From contig NZ_RQEP01000005.1 in the NCBI RefSeq assembly GCF_004770055.1, positions 372,001-436,000 of the forward strand: a DNA stretch of 64,000 nt. Reading direction: 5' to 3'. The stretch comes from Leptospira semungkisensis. GTDB taxonomy: Bacteria > Spirochaetota > Leptospiria > Leptospirales > Leptospiraceae. Below are positions 46,592 through 55,259 of the stretch, piece by piece (within the stretch, counting starts at the first letter, position 1; each line of letters opens with the position of its first letter). The notes beneath the pieces are model-generated. The model did no database searches, was not told where the DNA came from, and was given only the letters and a program-made list of their open reading frames with translations. A program made the translations under genes and the position numbers.

Positions 46592-46779
46592 TAGCCTTCT
46601 ATTTATTGGACGCTGATTCGAAAGTCTTCCCTCAAGCTAATGATAGGAAGGCACGGATCAAGAGAATTTTTTTCCTATTTTAGCATCGGTTTATATTACG
46701 ATCTACGTGTATATTTCTCGTTGACAATCGAACTTTCAACCTCATCCTCTTCGGAAATTCCACTAAGGAAAGCCTCAGA

Positions 46780-48132
46780 ATGCAAGTAACCAAACGCGCT
46801 CCGTTACGGGAAATCTTCGGATGGTGCATGTTCGATTTCGCCAACTCTAGTTACACTACCGTAATTATAACCGTTATCTATTGCAGAATTTTCGCCGAGG
46901 TTATCGTTCCTACTTCTTCCAATCCTGCAAATCCGTATGAAGACGGTAATTTTCTCTTTGGTCTCGCATTATGTATTTCTTATTTATTCGTGGTATTGAC
47001 CGGTCCCCTATTCGGGGCAATCTCCGATTTCTCCGCTAAAAAGAAAACCTTCCTCTTCTGGAGCTATATCAGCTGCATTATCAGCACTGCCTCTCTTTGG
47101 CTGATCGCCACTCCGGGAGCCTGGGAGCTTGGCTTTGTATTAATTATCATATCCAACTTCTTCTTTGCCTCTGGAGAGAATTTTGCCTCTTCCTTTTTGC
47201 CTCATTTAGGACCGAAAGAAGAATTAGGCAAGATCTCCGGTTACGCATGGGGAATCGGATATATGGGTGGCCTTCTCTCTGTATTCATCGTGCAGACTTT
47301 AGTGGTTCCCGCAATGGACGCAACACATTACGATTCCTTAAGATACGTGGGTCCGCTTACTGCAGTCTTCTTCTTATTGGGAGGAATTCCTACATTCCTG
47401 CTTTTGAAGGAATACCAACCGACTTCCCAAAGACCGGAAGGAAAAGGCTATCTATCCATCGGTTTCAAACAGTTAATCTCCACTCTTAAATCTGTAGGAT
47501 ATTTTAAAGATCTAGTCATTTATTTGATCTCTTTATTCTTCTCGATGGCGGCACTCGCAATCGTTATCGCATTCGCATTTTTGTATGGGAACCAAGAGAT
47601 TAAGATCACTCCGGATCAGGAAAAGGCATTGTTCATCCTTCTCCAGTTCTTTGCGATGATAGGTGCGATCTTTTTCGGTTTCGTTCAGGATAAGATAGGC
47701 GCTAAGAAAACGTTTAATATTACTCTAATATTCTGGATCTTTTGTTTGATCGGGATCTATTTCGTTAGAGAGATCGCAGCCTTCGCTAATAGCTTGGGAG
47801 TGGATATCTCTGTTCAATGGGTCTTCGTAATCTTAGGAACCTTGGCCGGCTCGGGAGTCGGTTCGACTCAGTCCGCAAGTCGGGCAATCGTAGGAATATT
47901 CGCTCCGGAATCTAAGTCAGGTGAATTCTTCGGACTTTGGGGTCTTTCCGGAAAATTGGCTGCTGCAATCGGAGTGTTCGCGATCGGAATATTGCAAAAG
48001 ATCTTTGTCTTGAGAAATGCCTTCTTAGTAGTTGCAGTCTTCTTCTTTATTTCACTTTTAATTAATATTTTCGTGAACGAAAAGAGAGGGATCGAAAAAG
48101 CAAGAGAGTGGGAGAAAAGCAACGGGCACTAA
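46780..48132 (+). CDS. MFS transporter, UMF1 type
   Basis: The 450-residue protein has about 12 membrane helices. It begins FGWCMFDFANSSYTTVIIT, the hallmark of the UMF1 (Atg22-like) family. LTGPLFGAISDFSAKKKTFL is the family's inter-helix loop, and GSTQSASRAIVGIFAPESKS marks the C-terminal half. The substrate is unknown; related proteins export amino acids or small metabolites. It is followed after 75 bases by a small hypothetical gene. Confidence 0.9.
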   Translation: MQVTKRAPLREIFGWCMFDFANSSYTTVIITVIYCRIFAEVIVPTSSNPANPYEDGNFLFGLALCISYLFVVLTGPLFGAISDFSAKKKTFLFWSYISCIISTASLWLIATPGAWELGFVLIIISNFFFASGENFASSFLPHLGPKEELGKISGYAWGIGYMGGLLSVFIVQTLVVPAMDATHYDSLRYVGPLTAVFFLLGGIPTFLLLKEYQPTSQRPEGKGYLSIGFKQLISTLKSVGYFKDLVIYLISLFFSMAALAIVIAFAFLYGNQEIKITPDQEKALFILLQFFAMIGAIFFGFVQDKIGAKKTFNITLIFWIFCLIGIYFVREIAAFANSLGVDISVQWVFVILGTLAGSGVGSTQSASRAIVGIFAPESKSGEFFGLWGLSGKLAAAIGVFAIGILQKIFVLRNAFLVVAVFFFISLLINIFVNEKRGIEKAREWEKSNGH

Positions 48133-48207
48133 GTCCAACGCTATTATGTAGCCTCTGTATAGAGGCTTTTGCTTGAAAATTCCAAATAAGATTCTATAAT
48201 TAGGTTT

Positions 48208-48438
48208 GTGGCCGGTATAGAATTTCAGACAGAGGATGAGTTCGAATCCCATCAGAGTCAGCGCAAACTTGCGTTAGCTACTATGGACGAATTGACTCAG
48301 ACCAAATTGGATCTTTTGGACGCCGGCAAAGAAGTTCCTAAATTCCTAAACTATGCCATTTCCTATTTGAACCGTAAATATCTTACGGAAGAGAAAGTGA
48401 TCAGCGATTTAATCGTGCGAAGAGACTCTTCGAACTGA
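48208..48438 (+). CDS. Small hypothetical protein
   Basis: The 76-residue protein starts at GTG 48208. It is helical and charged (QRKLALATMDELTQTKLDLL, YAISYLNRKYLTEEKVISDL). No motif is known to me. Composition and frame look real, but evidence is limited to that. It may be expressed with the transporter gene upstream. Confidence 0.5.
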   Translation: MAGIEFQTEDEFESHQSQRKLALATMDELTQTKLDLLDAGKEVPKFLNYAISYLNRKYLTEEKVISDLIVRRDSSN

Positions 48439-48449
48439 TGTAATTTTGC

Positions 48450-49010
48450 CTATTTCTTCTTGGCTTTTGCTTTTTTCTTTGGAGCAGGCTTCTTTTTAGC
48501 TACTGCCTTTTTCTTAGGAGCCGTCTTTTTCTTGGCGGTTTTCTTTTTAGCGGAAGTAGCTCTTTGTCTACCTTCTTCGCTTAAAGTTAGGCTCGGATCC
48601 CTTTCCAAATTCTTGATCAAGGATGCATGTCTGAATCGGAGTGCGGACCAATCATCATCGATAGAGATCAATCGAACCCCTTCGAAATTGATCTTTCCTA
48701 AAGGATCCCAACCTGCATCCCGATGAATGGACACATTGTATTTTCTTGAAGTCTTTTTAGGGTAGGCTAACCACAAGAGTCCGTCCTCTATCAAAGAGGT
48801 TGGGACCATGGAGGCGATATTTCGGATCTCCACTTCGGTTTGAACAAAGGCCAAAATCAGCCTGTATCTCTTTCCGGATCTCAAGGCTCGGTCCACAGGC
48901 GCTCCTAAACTGGAAAGAGCGGGTTCGAACTCGTAGGGAGAAGATAAGACGCATACGTCTCCTTCGCCAGGTTTGAACTGTAGTTTACCGAAAACGGAAT
49001 GAAGAGCCAT
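48450..49010 (-). CDS. DUF3052-like protein with histone-H1-like Lys/Ala tail
   Basis: The 186-residue protein has two parts. Residues 1-145 resemble the DUF3052 domain of the gene at 52316, with GDVCVLSSPYEFEPAL, GLLWLAYPKKTSRKYNV and SIDDDWSALRFRH. Residues 152-186 are a basic tail of AKKKTAKKKTAPKKK type, ending KKAKAKKK, as in histone H1-like bacterial proteins. The tail suggests DNA or RNA binding. The globular domain has no known activity. The ATG is at 49010. Confidence 0.75.
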   Translation of the reverse strand: MALHSVFGKLQFKPGEGDVCVLSSPYEFEPALSSLGAPVDRALRSGKRYRLILAFVQTEVEIRNIASMVPTSLIEDGLLWLAYPKKTSRKYNVSIHRDAGWDPLGKINFEGVRLISIDDDWSALRFRHASLIKNLERDPSLTLSEEGRQRATSAKKKTAKKKTAPKKKAVAKKKPAPKKKAKAKKK

Positions 49011-49381
49011 CGGTAAATAGAATCCTTTTAGTAAAGAAAAGGCAAGCGAGAAAAAGAACGCCTAGATGCAGTTCATTCTTTTCGGAAGAATAAAACGAAA
49101 AAACTTATTCCCTCTTCTAGTTAAGCCGAACCAAGTTAGGCGCGAATGCCCTCTTTATACATTCTGTATAAGGATATCATGGAAAACGGATATTGCTGAG
49201 GCCTACGCAAAGACGTGAATTTCTAATGCAGAAGGACTATTATACTTTTCTTAAGAGCATTTAGTAATAACGGTTGTTATGCTTTTATAGAAGGTTTGAG
49301 TTAATTTGCCACAGATTTTCCTTTTTCTCTCTTTGATAAATATCAAAGTAGAAGGAAGCGCAACGCCAGATCCGTGGGCAT
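49011..49381. other. Intergenic stretch with small palindromes, no gene seen
   Basis: I see no gene. It contains the inverted repeat CTTTGATA-AA-TATCAAAG (49331-49348) and a shorter ATAACGGTTGTTAT (49268-49281 area). These are about 265-340 bases from the DUF3052-like gene start, the nearest gene that reads away from here. They could be operators, but no regulator is adjacent. Confidence 0.4.
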
Positions 49382-49412
49382 AAAAAAAGCGGACCGAAGT
49401 CCGCTTCTTCAC
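49382..49412 (-). terminator. Terminator after the secreted protein gene
   Basis: AAGCGGAC and GTCCGCTT form an 8-bp stem around CGAA. In the minus direction seven T follow. It lies 19 bases beyond the stop of the gene at 49431. Confidence 0.9.
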
Positions 49413-49430
49413 ATAGGATCAGAGTAATTT

Positions 49431-50225
49431 TTATTGGAACTCAAGCATCTTAGAGATCAATCTCTTTTGATTTAATTCCAAATCTCTCAGTTTATGGCGA
49501 ACGTTCTTATCCACTCTACGTAAATATTTCTTATATGTTACAATAATCTGTTTTTGTTTATTATAAGGAAGTGGATTAGTTTCGTCATGCAGCTTGGTCT
49601 CTACGCTAGGAGGGATCGGTTGAACGGGAGTGTCAGGCCAAATAATATCGGTATCATAGCTGGAATAATATTCCAATTTGATTTCCTTATTATTGTTCGG
49701 AGTTCTCTTTCCTTCTGCGCCCATTTGCGGCCCTTTTGGATCCGCATTGGTTACTCTTCTCATTTCTCGAACGAAGATCTCTCCGTTGGAGTTCGTACGC
49801 TTGAATTGCATAATGATCTTATCTAGTTTCTCCGGATTGCTTCCAGGATAGATAAAGATACGTGCATTATATAAATATGTTTTAGGGAAATCCCAGAAGG
49901 ACTCACCCGCTCCCATGTCCAGCTCGAGATAAGGTTTATTATCTCGATCCGTTTTCAGGAATTGAGGAAGTTCCTGAGGCTCGTCTCCGATATAACGCAG
50001 AGCCTTTTTGGTAGTATCCATTTGCAGGATCTTATTGATCTTATGGATATTCTCCGAAATCGAGGCATGAAGGTTATCGATCTCAATGTCCGAAAACCCA
50101 GCCTTACGGATCGCTTCGATCTGACGTTCGATCTCTCTTTCTTCCATGGTGAGAATTTTAGGTGCCGCATCGATTTGAATAAAGACGAGCAAAAGAGATA
50201 TCAGAGCAAAGATAAGGGTTTTCAT
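49431..50225 (-). CDS. Secreted protein, possible flagellar sheath protein (FcpB candidate)
   Basis: The 264-residue protein has a signal peptide (LIFALISLLLVFIQIDAA). The mature part has an N-terminal helix (EEREIERQIEAIRKAGFSD), a beta-rich centre (YLYNARIFIYPGSNPEKLDK, IIMQFKRTNSNGEIFVREM) and a basic helical end (YLRRVDKNVRHKLRDLELN). I know no conserved enzyme motif in it. Size, export and wide conservation would suit the Leptospira filament protein FcpB, but I cannot confirm identity from memory, so no symbol is given. Confidence 0.6.
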   Translation of the reverse strand: MKTLIFALISLLLVFIQIDAAPKILTMEEREIERQIEAIRKAGFSDIEIDNLHASISENIHKINKILQMDTTKKALRYIGDEPQELPQFLKTDRDNKPYLELDMGAGESFWDFPKTYLYNARIFIYPGSNPEKLDKIIMQFKRTNSNGEIFVREMRRVTNADPKGPQMGAEGKRTPNNNKEIKLEYYSSYDTDIIWPDTPVQPIPPSVETKLHDETNPLPYNKQKQIIVTYKKYLRRVDKNVRHKLRDLELNQKRLISKMLEFQ

Positions 50226-50312
50226 GAGACTGCCTTCATTCTTAAATATCGAAAAGACTATACCCTATTCTTGATCCTAGAAAGGATTTTTTCCAAGGTT
50301 CTTAGTTGAATT

Positions 50313-51503
50313 ATGCCTCGAATTTTTCGCCCAAACGCCTCCTTTGAAGAGGAAATCCGATCCGGGAAATTATTTCCTAAGCATTTAGAAAAACGAAGTT
50401 CTATGATCGAGGCAGCTCTACTGGTGTTGGCTGGCCTGCAACAAAACGAAAAGATCATCCTAACCTATTCTTTTCCTAACCAGGAATGGATTTCTTTCTG
50501 GAGAGAAAAAGAGATCTCGATCCAAAGGCCCCTTCTGATTCCCGAAATGAAGAATCTGCAAATCTTAAATTCAGAAGAAGTAATTTTGGAGGAATGGGGA
50601 AGCATTTCTCGCTGGAATCGAGACGGAAGTTTAGAGATCGATCAGAAGCAATATGATCTAGCAAGAAGACTTTCCTCCAAGTTAAATCAATCCGATTGGA
50701 GCTCAAAGTTTGAGCCTGAGTTCTTCTCTCTTTCTATTCGCGATACGGCCGATTGGGATCGATTCAAAAAAAGTAAAATGCAAAACATGGATCCGAATAT
50801 TCACTTTGTTCTGAAGCCAGAGTGGAGTTTTGCTGGTGGACATAAGATCTCTTCTTCTTCTCAAATCGATGATGTAGCGGAATTTCTTCTGACTCGAAAG
50901 AAGGAAGCATTCGTTCTAGAGACTTGGGCACAGAGGACTAAGGACTTTAGTTTGCTATTTCATGCAGAAGCGGGAAGATTTTATACAGATGCAGGAACCA
51001 TTCTTCTTTCGGATCCAAATGGAAAATACTCAGGCACTTGGATCGGTTCTCATGCTGAAATAGAAGATTATCTTTCTCGAATGGATGAACTTCTTTGGAA
51101 ACTGCAGGATTTTGCTTCTGAATATGAAGGTTATGGTTCTATCGATTCCTTCTTCTTTCAAAATGAGAAAGAGATGACCCTTAGAAAAGTGTCTGAGGTG
51201 AATTTTAGATGGACTATGGGTCGATTGCTTTTCGAACTTCGAAAATCTTCTCCGAAAAAAGAAATGTCGGACCTTTTGCTTTTCCTTCCTCAAGTAAAGC
51301 GCTCGGATCCATATAATGAATTACGGAATTGGGAGAAGGATACTGGTTGGGAAATTCTTCCGCTCTCTCCATTTCATCTCGCGTCCGGGCTTTTCTGTCC
51401 TAAAAATCTGCTTTGGTTGAGACTCCCCGAAAACTCCGGTCCAAGTCCTTGGGAAATGGCAAAAATGGCCTCGGATCAGGGCCTCGCCCGTTTATGCGCC
51501 TGA
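50313..51503 (+). CDS. ATP-grasp-like hypothetical protein
   Basis: The 396-residue protein has no name known to me. The middle and C-terminal parts recall ATP-grasp ligases: FVLKPEWSFAGGHKISSS as the nucleotide-binding strand and Gly-rich loop, FVLETWAQRTKDFSLLF, GYGSIDSFFFQNEKE, and LRKVSEVNFRWTMGRLL with Glu/Asn/Arg metal ligands. If so it would join an acid and an amine with ATP. There are no biosynthetic neighbours to suggest a substrate. Confidence 0.62.
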   Translation: MPRIFRPNASFEEEIRSGKLFPKHLEKRSSMIEAALLVLAGLQQNEKIILTYSFPNQEWISFWREKEISIQRPLLIPEMKNLQILNSEEVILEEWGSISRWNRDGSLEIDQKQYDLARRLSSKLNQSDWSSKFEPEFFSLSIRDTADWDRFKKSKMQNMDPNIHFVLKPEWSFAGGHKISSSSQIDDVAEFLLTRKKEAFVLETWAQRTKDFSLLFHAEAGRFYTDAGTILLSDPNGKYSGTWIGSHAEIEDYLSRMDELLWKLQDFASEYEGYGSIDSFFFQNEKEMTLRKVSEVNFRWTMGRLLFELRKSSPKKEMSDLLLFLPQVKRSDPYNELRNWEKDTGWEILPLSPFHLASGLFCPKNLLWLRLPENSGPSPWEMAKMASDQGLARLCA

Positions 51504-51593
51504 AATGTACTTGTGATTCTTTACCTGCCTCCGAGACTGGTTCCAATCCCTTCGGGGAACTTTGCCTTAGATCTTAGGCTGCCAGGAAAAGAG

Positions 51594-52172
51594 ATGGAAC
51601 TGTTTCTCAACTACGCGCTGTATATTATTGTAAGTATCGGATTCCTTATTCCCTTCACAGGATTTGTTATCGGAGCCGGAGCGATCGTAAATGCTACCGT
51701 TGCCGGAGCGATTGTGAACTTCTTAGCTCAAATCGTAGAAGAGGATAAACTCAAGTCCTTCCTCGAAAAAAACAAAAGCTCCCGCTTGGGACAAGCTTTG
51801 CAGAAAGCTGTAGATACCGGTAAGACCAAACTGCAACCTGCTCCTGCAAAACACGAAGAGCATGGACATGGCGGACATCACCTGATTTCCGTTCAAACCT
51901 ACTCTCTGGTTTTTGCGGCTTTGATCATTGGAACTGTGATCACTGTTTTAGTCGCTCAAGTTGACTTTGGCGCAATGAACACTGTGATCGCGATGCTGGT
52001 AGCTACCATCAAGGCTTCCTTAGTATTAGCCTTCTTCATGCACTTAAAATACGATAACGTAATGAACCGAGTGATCTTCGGATCCGGGTTTCTGTTCTTG
52101 CTCCTTCTGTTCGGATTCTCCGTTGCGGATATCTTTACAAGAGCAAAAATCTTAGTAAGCTTCCCTTACTAA
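51594..52172 (+). CDS. Cytochrome c oxidase subunit IV family protein
   Basis: The 192-residue membrane protein has a hydrophobic N-terminal part (LNYALYIIVSIGFLIPFTGF), a His-rich linker (HEEHGHGGHH at about 110-120) and two or three C-terminal helices. VATIKASLVLAFFMHLKYDN is typical of bacterial subunit IV. It would support the haem-copper oxidase. The other oxidase subunits are not in the window. ATG 51594 has AGGAAA upstream; an earlier ATG at 51513 lacks support. Confidence 0.82.
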   Translation: MELFLNYALYIIVSIGFLIPFTGFVIGAGAIVNATVAGAIVNFLAQIVEEDKLKSFLEKNKSSRLGQALQKAVDTGKTKLQPAPAKHEEHGHGGHHLISVQTYSLVFAALIIGTVITVLVAQVDFGAMNTVIAMLVATIKASLVLAFFMHLKYDNVMNRVIFGSGFLFLLLLFGFSVADIFTRAKILVSFPY

Positions 52173-52201
52173 TACTTAATCCATCTTATAGAAATGGAAA
52201 G

Positions 52202-52229
52202 AGAACCGGCAGAAATGCCGGTTTTTTTG
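52202..52229 (+). terminator. Terminator after the oxidase subunit gene
   Basis: AACCGGCA (52204-52211) pairs with TGCCGGTT (52216-52223) around GAAA, followed by a run of T. This is a textbook intrinsic terminator in the plus direction. Confidence 0.92.
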
Positions 52230-52315
52230 TAGCCTCAGATCCCTTTACTCCTTTACCCTTGCTCCGTCGATCGATTCGACACGGATCATTCTTCAAAGAC
52301 TAGAAGGAGCAATGA

Positions 52316-52714
52316 ATGGCAGGATATTCCGGAACACCCTTGGTAAAGAAACTCGGATTCAAGGAAGGTCAAACTGCGATTTTGCTCCAAGAACCGAAAG
52401 AGTTTCGGGTACTACTAGGAGATCTTCCTGAAAATATCGTCTTTAAGAAGAAGCTAACGGGAAATTTCGATTATATCCATTTCTTCTGTAAGTCCAGATC
52501 GGAACTTGCAGATTCTTTTCCCAAGTTCCCGGATCATTTGGCGGAAAAGGGAATGGTTTGGATCTCCTGGCCAAAGATGTCTTCCGGTGTCAAAACAGAT
52601 CTGAAAGAAGATATGATCAGAGAGATCGGTTTAAAGACAGGACTCGTGGATGTGAAAGTTTGCGCGATCGATGAAACTTGGTCCGGTCTTCTTTTTAGAA
52701 GAAGAGTGAAGTAA
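52316..52714 (+). CDS. DUF3052 domain protein
   Basis: The 132-residue protein is a stand-alone DUF3052 domain. It starts MAGYSGTPLVKKLGFKEGQ, with HFFCKSRSELADSFP in the middle, then GMVWISWPKMSSGVKTDLKE and GLVDVKVCAIDETWSGLLF near the end. The family is widespread but of unknown function; the fold looks like a methyltransferase-type Rossmann half. GGAGC precedes the ATG. It appears to be a paralogue of the gene at 48450, but without the basic tail. Confidence 0.85.
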   Translation: MAGYSGTPLVKKLGFKEGQTAILLQEPKEFRVLLGDLPENIVFKKKLTGNFDYIHFFCKSRSELADSFPKFPDHLAEKGMVWISWPKMSSGVKTDLKEDMIREIGLKTGLVDVKVCAIDETWSGLLFRRRVK

Positions 52715-52749
52715 ATCCGCAATAAAGATCGAACGGCTAAAGATTGATT

Positions 52750-53391
52750 ATGAAATCCTTAAATACTTTATTTCAACCGCTTTCGGTTATCCTATTCGCA
52801 TCCTTCTTTGTTGGAATAAGTTGTCTTGATAAGGTGCCGGAGATCAGTAAGACCATCGAAATCCCCGAATTAGGACTTACATTAAACTACGAAGGATGGA
52901 TTTACGAAGAATACGATCCGAATTCCGACGCTAAGAATTCAGGCTCATCTAAGAATAAGAAATCCAACAAGAACGATCAGCCGGTAAAAGTGATGTTCTA
53001 TCTATTCGACTCGGATAAGGAAAAGGAGTCTGAAATCCGCACGAATATCAATTTTATCTCGGAGACAATCCCGGCCAAATACTCTAAGGCAACTATAGAA
53101 GACTATGTTGCGTCTATAGGAGCATTGTATTCTAATATGTACAAAGGATACGAAGTTCTTTCCGTTCCTCAAAAATGCAATCTAAGTAAATTCAAATGCA
53201 TGTTTGTGGAAGCTAAGTTCAAACTTTCGAATGCAGAACCAAGCAAAGAAGTCCATACCTTTCAATGGATCTTTTTAAAGGAAGGTTCCGTTTATATTTT
53301 TACGGGAACCGTTCCTGAAACGGAAGCAAGCACCAAAGGAAAGAAGATCACGAATACGATCAAAACTCTTTCGGAATCCAAGCCTAAGTAA
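52750..53391 (+). CDS. Lipoprotein of unknown function
   Basis: The 213-residue protein has a signal and lipobox (VILFASFFVGISC). A linker rich in Ser, Asn and Lys follows (KNSGSSKNKKSNKNDQ). The globular domain has a pair of Cys in QKCNLSKFKCMF and ends VYIFTGTVPETEAS. The shape resembles PsbP/LpqN-like lipoproteins that carry a beta-sheet with EVHTFQWIFLKEGSVYIF, but I cannot assign it. ATG 52750 is used; TTG 52744 would add two residues. Confidence 0.7.
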   Translation: MKSLNTLFQPLSVILFASFFVGISCLDKVPEISKTIEIPELGLTLNYEGWIYEEYDPNSDAKNSGSSKNKKSNKNDQPVKVMFYLFDSDKEKESEIRTNINFISETIPAKYSKATIEDYVASIGALYSNMYKGYEVLSVPQKCNLSKFKCMFVEAKFKLSNAEPSKEVHTFQWIFLKEGSVYIFTGTVPETEASTKGKKITNTIKTLSESKPK

Positions 53392-53394
53392 TCG

Positions 53395-54546
53395 TTAGTG
53401 CTGTTGCCTCGAAAGATGTTTCGAATCGCTGATATCCTCATAATCCACCAGAAGCTTATAGATCATGACTGCTTCTTTCCAAATATGGATCTTTTCTTCC
53501 TTATTTAACCTTCGAACATAATCATTCACTTCGGGCAATCTGGATCGGAAGAAATAGAAAAGTTTTTTATCTTCGACTGCAATATGACTGATCAGCCATT
53601 CCTTCAGATCTTGTAAAAGTTTAGCAATCGCCTCCAGGTCACCGCTTTCGGTGCGATCCGTAAGATCAGCGATAAGAATATTAAAACGCTCATGCTGCTT
53701 GATATGATTCTTTTCACCTAGATAGTTGAAACGATTCATGATCGCCTCTTCCGTATTGAAATGCTCTCTAATGTATTCTATCAAAGATTGGATTAGATCC
53801 CTTAGCTCATCACTCAATTCACTAGAATCTATTTCTTGCTTTAGTCTTTGTTTGTACACTTTTTCCGTTCTTACGATCAAATGAAGCAACCAAAGATGCT
53901 GGATATCCACGATCGCTATTCCGGTTTTCAATTTATACCTGTACCAAAGTTCTGAGATCGCTTTTAGATTCTGCTCTCCTATATCTATAAATTCTTTAGA
54001 GATATTCTGTTTCTTAGAAAGTATTACCTTCTCATACAAACTCTGGATCTCTTCATAATAATGGGAATGTCTCAGATCATCTTCGATCCAATCGTAATTG
54101 TGATAATTCTTTTCGACCTTTAACCATTCAAGATAGCCCTTATCTTCATTCAATATATGAACGAATAACCACTTCTTCAGATTTTTCATAAGATCAAAAG
54201 CAGCGCGTTCAAAGTTCTCTTCGAAGTTTTCGTTCATTCTTCTCTTTAGAGCGGAAATGAATCGAATATGCTGCAATCTGTGATGACCCAACTTGGGAAA
54301 GCCGGCCTTCTCCAAGAGCTTTTCTTCGAGAGAAAAATGCTCTAAGGTATAATCCAGAGTTTTGTTTAAGGACTCAGTAAATTCTTCTCTTAATTTGGCT
54401 CCGGTCTCGTTTCCGAATTTTTCTTCGAGATCTACCAAGATGCCTATCAACCAAAGATGTTGTTTATCTATCGGTGGAATTCCCAAAGACAAATCAAAGG
54501 TCTTCCATATTCCTCGAATCTTCTCGATGGTGCGTTCTTGAAACAA
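53395..54546 (-). CDS. Tandem bacteriohemerythrin-like protein
   Basis: The 383-residue protein holds two hemerythrin domains with complete-looking iron ligands. Domain 1 (about 15-150): IDKQHLWLI, LEHFSLEEKLLE, GHHRLQHIRF, HILNED. Domain 2 (about 205-340): VDIQHLWLL, REHFNTEEAIMN, KNHIKQHERF, HIAVED. Each should bind a di-iron centre and O2 or NO. There is no signal peptide, MCP or kinase domain, so it is probably a cytoplasmic oxygen buffer or sensor. The start is TTG with GGGAGGATC before it. Confidence 0.88.
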   Translation of the reverse strand: MFQERTIEKIRGIWKTFDLSLGIPPIDKQHLWLIGILVDLEEKFGNETGAKLREEFTESLNKTLDYTLEHFSLEEKLLEKAGFPKLGHHRLQHIRFISALKRRMNENFEENFERAAFDLMKNLKKWLFVHILNEDKGYLEWLKVEKNYHNYDWIEDDLRHSHYYEEIQSLYEKVILSKKQNISKEFIDIGEQNLKAISELWYRYKLKTGIAIVDIQHLWLLHLIVRTEKVYKQRLKQEIDSSELSDELRDLIQSLIEYIREHFNTEEAIMNRFNYLGEKNHIKQHERFNILIADLTDRTESGDLEAIAKLLQDLKEWLISHIAVEDKKLFYFFRSRLPEVNDYVRRLNKEEKIHIWKEAVMIYKLLVDYEDISDSKHLSRQQH

Positions 54547-54698
54547 ACAGATCCTCCCGACAAATGCAAGTTAATCTAACTCACGAGATTTTGGAGAGCC
54601 TACGGAAAGCGTATCTGAAATTGATTTAGAAAAGATTGATATATGTCAGACGGGAATTCGTGCTGAATCTATTAGTTAGCTGAACTATAGTATTTGGA

Positions 54699-55256
54699 TT
54701 AGATGCCCAATCGAGCGATGATTGCTTTCGCCTCTTGAACGAATGCTTGTTCTTCTTCTTTTGTGAATGGTCTAAATATGTTTTCTTGAAAGCGCTTTGC
54801 AAGCTGTATGTATTCCAAACATCCAGCCACACTCATTTCAGGTTTTGCCTTTTTATCATAGATTACGATGTCCCCATTTTTAGGGATCACCATCGCTCTA
54901 GGTGGGATCTTCTTTCCACCTCGGATCATACAACCTGCAAGTATCATTGCACCGTCGCCTATCTCTGCTTCGTCAAGGATCACTGCACCTATCCCGATCA
55001 GACAGCCCTTGCCGATCTTACAACCGTGAAGCATTGCATTATGACCGACTAACGTGTAATCGTCTATTCGTAAGCTTCCCGTAGAATCGGTATGCAAAGT
55101 AGTATTATCTTGGATGTTTACACCTTCTCCAAGTTTGATCTCATTCAGATCCGCTCTTGCAACCGCGCCTGGCCAGAGAGACGAATAAGGTCCCATTTCT
55201 AGCATTCCCATAGCAGTCGCAGCCGGGTGAATAAAGGCGGTTTCGTGGATCTTCAT
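54699..55256 (-). CDS. Gamma-carbonic anhydrase-like hexapeptide protein
   Basis: The 185-residue left-handed beta-helix protein has the zinc-ligand pattern of gamma-carbonic anhydrases. NIQDNTTLHTD gives His55, and VGHNAMLHGC gives His72 and His77. The RAD motif at 34-36 corresponds to the conserved Arg/Asp. The C terminus lacks the usual GxPAK loop (it reads PKNGDIVIY). The activity (carbonic anhydrase or acyltransferase) is not certain. It starts 3 bases after the pheT stop. Confidence 0.83.
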   Translation of the reverse strand: MKIHETAFIHPAATAMGMLEMGPYSSLWPGAVARADLNEIKLGEGVNIQDNTTLHTDSTGSLRIDDYTLVGHNAMLHGCKIGKGCLIGIGAVILDEAEIGDGAMILAGCMIRGGKKIPPRAMVIPKNGDIVIYDKKAKPEMSVAGCLEYIQLAKRFQENIFRPFTKEEEQAFVQEAKAIIARLGI

Positions 55257-55259
55257 CTT

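Noticed and set aside
48236..48262. TTCGAATC in a stem, like a tRNA T-arm
   Set aside because: The acceptor and D-arm cannot be formed upstream, and the sequence lies in a plausible small protein gene.
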